Shown in pieces: positions 15,423-23,400 of a DNA stretch of 24,179 nt. The notes under the pieces were generated by a model. It was not told where the DNA came from. It did no database searches and saw nothing but the letters and a program-made list of their open reading frames with translations. A program made the position numbers and the translations under genes. Source of the stretch: a virus; IMG/VR virus record IMGVR_UViG_3300010354_000638, positions 1 through 24,179 of that record, one strand, 5' to 3'. Numbering within the stretch: position 1 is the stretch's first letter; every line of letters begins with the position of its first letter.

Positions 15423-16631
15423 ATGCCGCGTTTATCCTTTTACAAACCAGAGAAAGGCAATGACTATAAATTCATTGACCGAGCTATTTTAGAACAATTT
15501 CAAATAGGCGGTACAGAAGTACTAATCCACAAGTACCTAGGCCCTGTTGCACCTATAGAAGGAACCAGCACTCCGGGTACACCTATTAATACTAATCCCA
15601 TTGAAGAACTTGGTATACAAGATCTTATCCTAATGGAAAATAGAGATAGAAAATATGATCAAGATGTCTATGTGCTTAGAGGTATCTATACCATGCAGGA
15701 CATAGATTTTAATTTAAGTCAGTTTGGTTTATTTTTACAAAATGACAACGTAATGATTACCTTTCATCTTAATAACTCTGTTTCTATGCTAGGTAGAAAA
15801 ATAATGGCAGGTGATGTATTTGAGCTTCCGCATCTAAAAGATGAATATGCTCTCGATGATTCGATGGTTGCCTTAAAAAGATTTTATGTGGTTACAGATG
15901 TTTCAAGAGCTGCTAGCGGATTCAGTCAAACATGGTATCCTCATCTTATTAGAGCTAAATGTGAACCCTTGGTTGACAGTCAAGAATTCAAAGAAATTTT
16001 AGACAGTCCGGCAGGCGATGGAAACAAGACATTGCGAGATGTACTCAGTTTATACAGTAAAAATCTTGAAATTAATCAAGCCATTATAGCTGAAGCAGAA
16101 AGCAGCATCGACCTCAGCGGTTACGACCAACAACATCTGTTCACAGTTTCTGTAAACGATCAAGGATTAATTGATTTTATAGATTCTAGTAATGATGACC
16201 TAACAGTAGATTCACTAGGTCAAGGCGGTTTAGATTCTACCAGCGTAGTAAACACACCTAACAAGAATTTTTACGTTGGATATTTAACAGATGACGGTCT
16301 TCCGCCCAATGGCGCTCCCTACAGTTTTGGTATCGATTTTCCTGTTGAAAAGGCTCTAGGACAATATCATCTACGTACTGATTATTTCCCAAATAGACTG
16401 TTTAGATGGGACGGGTCGAGATGGATAAGGTTTGAAGATAATGTAAGAATGACCATGAACAATCTTGGAATTAATCAAACTTCAACTGGTACAGCATATG
16501 TCGGAAAAGATCCTAGACAAACACTCAAAGGTACATTTATTAATAATGTTAATACTGCCACGATAGGCGGACAGATAGTACAAGAGCGTCAGGCATTGAG
16601 TAAAATTTTACGCCCTAAGGCAGATAATTAA
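15423..16631 (+). CDS. 14: Neck protein (T4 gp14-like)
   Basis: A 402-residue protein, longer than T4 gp14 (256). The first 200 residues carry the recognisable part: EQFQIGGTEVLIHKYLGP, then IQDLILMENRDRKYDQDVYV, a strand and turn SQFGLFLQNDNVMITFHLNN, and GRKIMAGDVFELPHLKDEY with LKRFYVVTDVSRAASGFSQT, typical of the beta-sandwich of this neck family. The C-terminal half is extra: a helical linker, then GAPYSFGIDFPVEKALGQYH and NRLFRWDGSRWIRFED, a Trp motif that recurs in other virion proteins of this window. gp14 works with gp13 at the head-tail joint. The ATG at 15423 has no Shine-Dalgarno sequence; a perfect late box lies 7 bases upstream. gp15 follows after about 70 bases on the same strand. 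Confidence 0.8.
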   Translation: MPRLSFYKPEKGNDYKFIDRAILEQFQIGGTEVLIHKYLGPVAPIEGTSTPGTPINTNPIEELGIQDLILMENRDRKYDQDVYVLRGIYTMQDIDFNLSQFGLFLQNDNVMITFHLNNSVSMLGRKIMAGDVFELPHLKDEYALDDSMVALKRFYVVTDVSRAASGFSQTWYPHLIRAKCEPLVDSQEFKEILDSPAGDGNKTLRDVLSLYSKNLEINQAIIAEAESSIDLSGYDQQHLFTVSVNDQGLIDFIDSSNDDLTVDSLGQGGLDSTSVVNTPNKNFYVGYLTDDGLPPNGAPYSFGIDFPVEKALGQYHLRTDYFPNRLFRWDGSRWIRFEDNVRMTMNNLGINQTSTGTAYVGKDPRQTLKGTFINNVNTATIGGQIVQERQALSKILRPKADN

Positions 16632-16632
16632 T

Positions 16633-16686
16633 ATGTATATCTATAAAATTACATATATTCCAACAGACAAGGAGGCTTCGGTTTAA
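16633..16686 (+). pseudogene. Short ORF, possible GIY-YIG endonuclease remnant
   Basis: A 17-codon ORF beginning one base after the gp14 stop: MYIYKITYIPTDKEASV, ending in TAA. The first 11 residues match the usual opening of GIY-YIG homing endonucleases (YIYKIT....G..YIG), but the YIG half and everything after it are missing. It is in the same frame as gp15 and its stop lies in the loop of the hairpin ahead of gp15. It may be a degraded mobile endonuclease gene, or a leader peptide; the sequence is too short to decide. Confidence 0.4.
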
Positions 16687-16698
16687 CACCGGAGTAAT
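16669..16698 (+). promoter_or_regulatory. Split ribosome-binding site with hairpin upstream of gp15
   Basis: AAGGAGG (16669-16675) abuts a 7-bp stem (CTTCGGT at 16676-16682 with ACCGGAG at 16688-16694, one G-U pair) around loop TTAAC. After the stem come 4 bases and the proposed start codon at 16699. The linear distance from Shine-Dalgarno to start is 23 bases; with the hairpin folded it is 4. T4 genes 25 and 38 use the same device. Confidence 0.6.
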
Positions 16699-18120
16699 AT
16701 TATCGATCATTTTTACGACGGGCAACTTAAAAGATATCTTGCTCAGTTTATGAGATTAATGAGTAATTTCAGCTACAAAGATGGTAGAGGTAACCTAACC
16801 GAGGTACCGGTAAGATACGGTGACATGAATCGTCAAGTAGCGGCAATTTTGAAAAAGAATTCTGAAAATACCATACAAGGTGCTCCCTTCATTGCCTGTT
16901 ATATCAAAGATCTACAACATGACCGTGGTCGTATGCAGGATCCTACTTTTGTCAGTAAGGTCAATATACGAGAAAGAGAATTTGATGAGACTAACAATCA
17001 ATACCTTAATACTCAAGGGCCGGGTTATACCATTGAAAGGTTAATGCCTACACCTTATATGGTCACTTTTAACACAGATATATGGACCACAAACACAGAT
17101 CAAAAATTTCAATTATGGGAACAGATAACTGTACTTTTCAATCCTAGTCTAGAACTACAGAGCACAGATAATTATATAGATTGGTCCAGTCTTAGCGTAG
17201 TAGAACTTATCGGCCAGACATTTGATTCTAGATCTGTGCCTCAGGGATTAGAATCTGATATCAGCATAGCCACATTGTCATTTAATTGTCCAATCTGGAT
17301 TAATCCCCCGGCCAAGGTGAAAAAATTAGGCATCATAACAAAAATTATTACAAGTGTATTTGCCAGTGAGGCTATCAATGAACTCAGTCTGCCTGGCGCC
17401 TACAGTAATAAACCTTTGGCAAATTTATTTGACGATGATTCATTAATTTCTAAGTCTGCTATAACACCGGGTAATTTCAGTCTTGTAGTTTTAAACAATA
17501 CTGCTAACATTATATATGTGCCTGAAACAAATGAAAATGAATTTAAAAACGTGTCTATTAATGGAAAATCTAATTGGTATAAAATTCTAGATCTGTATCC
17601 TGGTCAATTTAGAGCTGGTCTCAGTCAAATTAGGCTAACAAAACCAGAAGGAACAGAAATTATAGCATATGCTAGACTTAATCCCAATGATGATTTTGAA
17701 ATGTTATTAAATTTTGATCAAGATACCGTACCAGATAATTCAATTTTTGGATCAAGAGGAACCATAGATGCTATTATAGATCCTCAAAATTTTGTTCCTG
17801 AAACCAAATCTGTTGGCTTGAGATATCTTGTTCTAGAAGACATTAATATCGAAAGAGATAATATCACAGGCTATAGCGGGCCTGAGGCATGGAAAAATTT
17901 AGACAATTCAGATTTACTTGTGGCCGCAAACAGTGTGATTGAATGGAATGGTTCGGCTTGGCAGGTATTATTAGACAGTAGAACAGAAAGAACTGTAAGG
18001 TATGTGACTAATAGTTACACAGGTATTCAATATAAGTGGGCCAGTATAGAAGGCGATTGGCAATGGACAAAGAGTTTTGAAGGGATTTATGATCCAGGAA
18101 AATGGCGTATTGTTCTATGA
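16699..18120 (+). CDS. 15: Tail completion / sheath stabiliser protein (T4 gp15-like), non-ATG start
   Basis: gp15 caps the finished tail and joins it to the neck. The first ATG in frame is at 16750, but the frame is open upstream to a TAA at 16684 and encodes IIDHFYDGQLKRYLAQF before that ATG, which continues the conserved N-terminal helix of the family and leads into MRLMSNFSYKDGRGNL. I therefore place the start at ATT 16699 (ATC at 16702 is also possible). That gives about 473 residues against 272 in T4. Core motifs are VPVRYGDMNRQVAAIL, GRMQDPTFVSKVNIRER, YTIERLMPTPYMVTFNTDIW and VLFNPSLELQSTDNYIDWSS. The C-terminal 250 residues are extra and include VIEWNGSAWQVLLD and GDWQWTKSF, the Trp motif also seen in gp14, sheath and fibres. 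The end overlaps the Nudix gene. Confidence 0.88.
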   Translation: MIDHFYDGQLKRYLAQFMRLMSNFSYKDGRGNLTEVPVRYGDMNRQVAAILKKNSENTIQGAPFIACYIKDLQHDRGRMQDPTFVSKVNIREREFDETNNQYLNTQGPGYTIERLMPTPYMVTFNTDIWTTNTDQKFQLWEQITVLFNPSLELQSTDNYIDWSSLSVVELIGQTFDSRSVPQGLESDISIATLSFNCPIWINPPAKVKKLGIITKIITSVFASEAINELSLPGAYSNKPLANLFDDDSLISKSAITPGNFSLVVLNNTANIIYVPETNENEFKNVSINGKSNWYKILDLYPGQFRAGLSQIRLTKPEGTEIIAYARLNPNDDFEMLLNFDQDTVPDNSIFGSRGTIDAIIDPQNFVPETKSVGLRYLVLEDINIERDNITGYSGPEAWKNLDNSDLLVAANSVIEWNGSAWQVLLDSRTERTVRYVTNSYTGIQYKWASIEGDWQWTKSFEGIYDPGKWRIVL

Positions 18121-18542
18121 ATATTTCTTGTAGCGGCGGCTTATTTCTAGCCAAAGATACTAAACGTTTTTTATTTTTATTAAGAACCAAAGGTAAAACA
18201 GCAGGCACTTGGGGATTTATAGGGGGTAAAAAAGAAGACCATGATAAAAGTCCCTATGACACGCTGACCAGAGAAATCAAGGAAGAAGTAGGTAAAACTC
18301 CACAGATAAAAAAATTTATTCCATTAGAGTATTATACCAGCGTCGATAAAAATTTTGATTACAGCACATATGTATTGGTAATCGAAAAAGAATTTATACC
18401 GCAGCTCAACGATGAACACACAGCCTATGCATGGTGCTCGTATGGTAATTACCCACAACCGCTTCATAGAGCAGTAAAAAATATTCTCAATAATAAATTG
18501 ATGAAAAGTAAATTAGAACTTATAATAGAACTAGTTCATTAG
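18117..18542 (+). CDS. Nudix hydrolase
   Basis: Hydrolyses nucleoside diphosphate derivatives linked to another moiety (X); substrate not predictable. Counted from the ATG at 18102, the domain starts CSGGLFLAKDTKRFLFLLR (10-28) and continues GTWGFIGGKKEDHDK (35-49) and REIKEEVG (57-64). The box core REUxEExG is intact and should bind the metal ions. The spacing from GG to R is one residue longer than the consensus Gx5Ex7RE, and Lys49 occupies the usual Glu position. The ATG at 18117 is preferred because it forms an ATGA with the gp15 stop (18117-18120); ATG 18102 is possible, with AGGA only 2 bases away. The last 12 bases overlap the fibre gene tail to tail. T4 has a Nudix enzyme (NudE) of similar size (151). 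Confidence 0.88.
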   Translation: MNISCSGGLFLAKDTKRFLFLLRTKGKTAGTWGFIGGKKEDHDKSPYDTLTREIKEEVGKTPQIKKFIPLEYYTSVDKNFDYSTYVLVIEKEFIPQLNDEHTAYAWCSYGNYPQPLHRAVKNILNNKLMKSKLELIIELVH

Positions 18543-20432
18543 ATACCATCTAAATCCGTCACACATCAATGTTTTAGCAGTGCCTGTAAAAATGCTTCCT
18601 ATACTGTTATATGTAACAGTGGTTCCTTCACGCATTCTAACTGTGTAAGTACCTGATCTATTGGCAAATATAATAGACAGCCCTGCCAGTTGACTGCTGG
18701 CCCTAGGTAAGTAGACGTCACTTGTAGAAACCACTGGCTGCATGGTATATATATTAGCTGATAACGTTGCCGTAGTAAGCGTTGCCACAGTTACGGTACC
18801 AAATGCGGTTATATCTACTACAGACTGACGCATTAGACCTCGTATATCGGTAGCAGTTGATAAAATAATTGTACCGGTGCCATTAGGAGTTATAGCCATA
18901 GATTGATTTGTTTGTAGACTAGATATTGTGGCTATATTGTTATTATTATTACTGATTTGCAGATGATTATAGGAACCTGCATTGATGTTACTGGCAGTAA
19001 GAGTTCTACCTACTCCTATGCCACCATCTACCACAAAGGCACCTGTGGTTGTGCTGGTACTATTGGTAGTATCTGTTACTCTACTAGATAATCCGCCTCC
19101 TCCTGTGGCAGTTGTCCAAATAACAACATTACCGCTAGAAGTTGATATAAATGTTCCTGTACCTGCTATTATGCTAAGAACTGCTGTTGACCAAGTTGGT
19201 GTACCAGACAGGCTACGTAGAACAGTACCTGTTGCTCCTATGGGAAGGCTCACAGTTGTACCTGAACTGGCCTGGTAGAAAATTGCACCTCTCGCCCCGC
19301 CTATAATGTTTGTTGCTGTGGTAGCTGATGATGCGAAATTACTATTTCCTGATATGGCTTGACCGTTAACTAGTAGCTGACTGCCAGATGCACTTATGGT
19401 TACGGAACCTAGATAGATCGTTGAGCCTGCTAGATGCAGATCACGCCATTTCCTAGCCGCTGATCCAAGATCATAAGCAGAATCTGAAAAGGGTTCAATG
19501 TTACCTATAGATCTTATAGTACCATTTACATTCAAAGCACCATTTATCCCGACACCGCCGAGCACCTTAAGAGATCCATTAAATGGAGTAGTTGATGCTG
19601 AACCTATGCCTATGGTTACATCACGAAATATAAAATTCTTATTAGTTGACCAAGAATCTCCTGATTCATTATAAACAATATTTGCATTAACAAAATCTAC
19701 GGTAATTCCTGCTTGATCAGCTTGAGTGCTTGTAGAAGCTCCATAGGCCAGGGTAATATTTTTATCATTAACGGCAAGGTTGACGGTGTTAACATAGGTT
19801 AATGTACCTTGAACTAGAAAATCGCCGCCCACAGTCAAGCTACCTGCTACACGAAGGTCACGACCGATAGCCATACCTCCATAGGTAACTAGAGCACCGG
19901 TAAGTGAATTCGTGCTATTAGTTGTACCACTGAGTAATAAGGTTCTTGTAGAAGAATTAAATGACAGAAATGGACTAAACACAGTGGTACTATTACTGGC
20001 CTGAAATGGTATTTGGCCTACATCACCACCTAATAGGTTAAGCGTGGCATTAAAACTAACCGAGCTCCAACTGGGTAGACCATCTACCATAGTTAACACG
20101 GTACCAGTGCTGCCTGGACTGAGGTGTGCGGTCTGTCCTGGTTGAGATTGGTAGACCACAGTTCCAGTACTGCCTCCACTAAGATTAGTAGCTGTGGCTA
20201 CTGAACCTATTATGGTTCCTTGAACTACAAGATTACCACCAAAGGCTCCTCCACCGTAGACCACAAGATCACCAGTAGAAGTATTAAAAGCTTCATTGCC
20301 CCCTACTAGATATAAACGATCTAGAACGTTGTTAAAATCTCGACGCCAGGCGTTATAACCGGAATTGTAGATATATTTTATTCCGTTTACTACTGCTCGA
20401 GCACCATTGATTGGGTTAAGGGGAAATGACAT
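18531..20432 (-). CDS. Modular beta-rich tail fibre or virion structural protein
   Basis: A 633-residue Ser/Thr/Gly-rich protein built from two repeated modules. Module A (GALVTYGGMAIGRDLRVAG type) occurs at roughly 54-75, 181-206, 284-305 and 462-483. Module B (ATNLSGG...GTVVYQ, then TGTVLTMVDGLPSW) occurs at about 81-124 and 377-419. A DLGSAARKWRDLHLAG segment (about 320-335) is a motif I associate with marine phage fibre proteins. The opening, GIKYIYNSGYNAWRRDF, resembles the Trp motif of other virion proteins here. Such repeats form trimeric beta-helical shafts. The ATG at 20432 is used, with AGGA overlapping the stop of the upstream collagen-like gene; a TTG one codon earlier is less likely. 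It probably forms one fibre assembly with the upstream gene. The receptor-binding tip cannot be identified. Confidence 0.88.
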   Translation of the reverse strand: MSFPLNPINGARAVVNGIKYIYNSGYNAWRRDFNNVLDRLYLVGGNEAFNTSTGDLVVYGGGAFGGNLVVQGTIIGSVATATNLSGGSTGTVVYQSQPGQTAHLSPGSTGTVLTMVDGLPSWSSVSFNATLNLLGGDVGQIPFQASNSTTVFSPFLSFNSSTRTLLLSGTTNSTNSLTGALVTYGGMAIGRDLRVAGSLTVGGDFLVQGTLTYVNTVNLAVNDKNITLAYGASTSTQADQAGITVDFVNANIVYNESGDSWSTNKNFIFRDVTIGIGSASTTPFNGSLKVLGGVGINGALNVNGTIRSIGNIEPFSDSAYDLGSAARKWRDLHLAGSTIYLGSVTISASGSQLLVNGQAISGNSNFASSATTATNIIGGARGAIFYQASSGTTVSLPIGATGTVLRSLSGTPTWSTAVLSIIAGTGTFISTSSGNVVIWTTATGGGGLSSRVTDTTNSTSTTTGAFVVDGGIGVGRTLTASNINAGSYNHLQISNNNNNIATISSLQTNQSMAITPNGTGTIILSTATDIRGLMRQSVVDITAFGTVTVATLTTATLSANIYTMQPVVSTSDVYLPRASSQLAGLSIIFANRSGTYTVRMREGTTVTYNSIGSIFTGTAKTLMCDGFRWYLMN

Positions 20433-20441
20433 CAAATTTTC

Positions 20442-23400
20442 CTATGATTTTACCAGACATTCTACAAGGTCGTCTTGTCCGTCAGCCAGGGCAAAGGCAA
20501 AGGGCCTGCTACCATTGGAAACTGTCCATGCGTGTCCATCGTCGCATGGATATAGAGGATCATTCTTTTTGACTGCACCCCGAATTTTTACCCTAGTTCT
20601 TCCCAGCAGTGCTATAGGTTGTCCATCAGACTCACTGTTCATTGTGAAAGCTGGATTTTCGCTTATAACACCTAGAACATATTCAGTAGTAATATCAGCC
20701 TGAGTGGCTTCTTGTGATCCGCCTAGTTTGACCACTGTGCCTATGGAATATTTTTGATCAGTTAGGTATTTTTCAGCTATGTCAGCATACCTAGCTGTGA
20801 CAGCAGTGCCATGGAATATATTTGCTGATACTTCTGTAGCGGAAATACCGGCTCCGTTAACGCCGTTGAATGCAAATCCAGTCATGTAGGTGTTTGAATC
20901 ATAGGCTTTGAAGGTTGCATGACTTACTGTAATAGAGGGATATTGCCCGGCTCCTGTTTGAAAATATAATGCACTTGCTATGCCTACAGACGTACCATTA
21001 ATAACTATTCTCGGAACATAAATTTCATAGCTGTTCCAGAAAAAATTCACATTGGTAGTAACAGCAGTACCGTTAGAGTTTATAAACAGTATTCTATTGG
21101 CGCCTCCTCCTATACCAGCTAAGTCAAAAGTTCCCGGACTGCCAGTATAACCTATAGAACCTGTATATCCACGGCTTCCGTCGTAACCTGTAAATCCGCG
21201 GCTACCTGTATTACCATCACGACCGATACTGCCTGTATTTCCTGTAAATCCTAGACTACCTGTAAGACCCGCACTACCTGTGAATCCAGTAAATCCCCTA
21301 TCTCCTTGACTACCTGTATTACCCGCACTACCTGTGAATCCAGTAAATCCTCGGGCGCCTTCACTACCTGTGCGCCCTTCACTACCTGTGAATCCAGTAA
21401 ATCCCCTATCTCCTTGACTACCAGTGAATCCTCTGCTACCCGCAAAACCTTCGCCTCCTCGGTTACCCGGACTACCTGTGTAACCAACTGATCCAGTAAA
21501 TCCTTGAAATCCCCTTATACCTTGACTGCCTATATATCCTGCTGATGGGCTACCTGTAAATCCTCTACTACCAGCTGCTCCAGTACTACCTGTACGACTT
21601 TGGCTACCAGTGTAACCTGCTGATGGGCTACCTGTAAATCCTATGCTACCGGTACGACCTGTGCTTCCATCCCTACCCACTGAACCTTGGAAACCTGCTG
21701 CTGAACTACCAGTTAATCCTCGACTACCTATGAAACCCGTACTACCTACACGACCTTGGCTACCCGAATAACCGCCTACCCCAGAACTACCAGTGAATCC
21801 TTGACTACCAACGTGTCCTCTACTACCAATATTACCTTGCGAACCTGTGTAACCTGCTGATGGACTACCAGTGAATCCTCTACTACCAGCTACTCCGGCA
21901 CTACCTGTACGGCTTTGGCTACCAGTCCAACCTGGTGATGGACTACCATCAAAACCTCTACTTCCCGTATGTCCTCTACTACCATCCTTACCTGCCGCAC
22001 CAGTGCTGCCTGTGTTACCAGTGCTGCCGTCATTACCCGGACTACCTGTATACCCTCTTTGAGCAGCAGATCCGTAGAATCCAGTAATCCCTGCTGATCC
22101 TCTGTGTCCAACACTGCCTTGATCTCCTACACTTCCATCAGGGCCTGTACTACCTCTAAAACCTACTGATCCCTGTCGACCTACACTGCCTTGATGTCCA
22201 GGAAGACCTTGATCTCCTTGACTTCCGTCAAAACCTGCAGATCCCTTAAATCCTACTGATCCCTGTCGACCTGTACCAGGTGAACCTTGAAAACCCTCTG
22301 AACCTCTGAATCCCACAGAACCTCTGAATCCTACACTGCCGTCGGCACCTTCTAGGCCTGCTATACCTGGTGAACCTTGAAATCCAGCAGACCCTTTGAA
22401 ACCTTCTGAACCTCTAGCTCCCACAGACCCTGTGACACCTGCAGATCCTCTATAACCTGGATCTCCTGGACTTCCTACAAAGCCTACACTGCCTGACCAA
22501 CCAGGACTTCCAACGTGTCCCCGACTGCCTGCTGCTCCTTCACTACCTGTGTAACTCTGACTACCAGTAAATCCTCTACTTCCTGTATACCCAATACTTC
22601 CTGTGTAGCCTAATTCACCTTGACTACCTACATACCCCTGTGATCCTACGTATCCTTGACTGCCTGTATAACCTTGGCTTCCCGTGTGCCCTTGTGAACC
22701 CGCATACCCTTCACTACCTACATAACCAGATCCTTCACTGCCTGTATAGCCCTGGCTACCTGAGTAACCAATTGAACCCGCATATCCTTCACTACCTACA
22801 TAACCAGCTCCTTCACTGCCTGTATAGCCCTGGCTACCTGAGTAACCAATTGAACCCGCATATCCTTCACTACCTACATAACCAGCTCCTTCACTGCCTG
22901 TATAACCTTGACTGCCGGTAAAACCTATAGATCCTGAAAAACCTTGTTCTCCTTGACTGCCTGCTACGCCAACCGATCCTAAAAATCCTGAACTACCTGT
23001 AAATCCCTGACTGCCTGCAGCACCTGTACTACCATTGTTACCTGTTGAGCCAGCTACACCTGCACTGCCTGTATAACCTTGGCTACCAGTCAAACCTATT
23101 CCTATGCTACCTGAAAATCCCAATTCTCCCCGACTGCCAGTTAGTCCGATAGGTCCTTGACTGCCGGTATGTCCTGTGCTGCCTACAAAACCTTGACTGC
23201 CCGAAGGTCCTGGTAGAGTTTCACCGGGGCTACCAGTATAACCCGGACTTCCGTCAAATCCTCTTCCTTGACTACCTGTATGTCCTCGACTGCCTGAAGG
23301 GCCTGGAATATCGCTGGCACTACCTGTGAATCCTGTTCCTTCTGATCCAGTATAACCTAGACTACCTGTATTTCCAACGGAACCACCTACACCTGCTCCC

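Noticed and set aside
16750-16752. ATG 16750 as the gp15 start
   Set aside because: No Shine-Dalgarno sequence precedes it, and the upstream in-frame residues continue the conserved gp15 N-terminal pattern.
18528-18537. Palindrome GAACTAGTTC at the convergent Nudix/fibre ends as a bidirectional terminator
   Set aside because: It has no loop and no U-tract on either strand; both genes read through it.
21871-22921. Open frames on the plus strand and other frames across the collagen-like gene
   Set aside because: They are shadows of the three-base-periodic repeat, have odd compositions (Leu/Pro or His/Leu runs) and no start signals.
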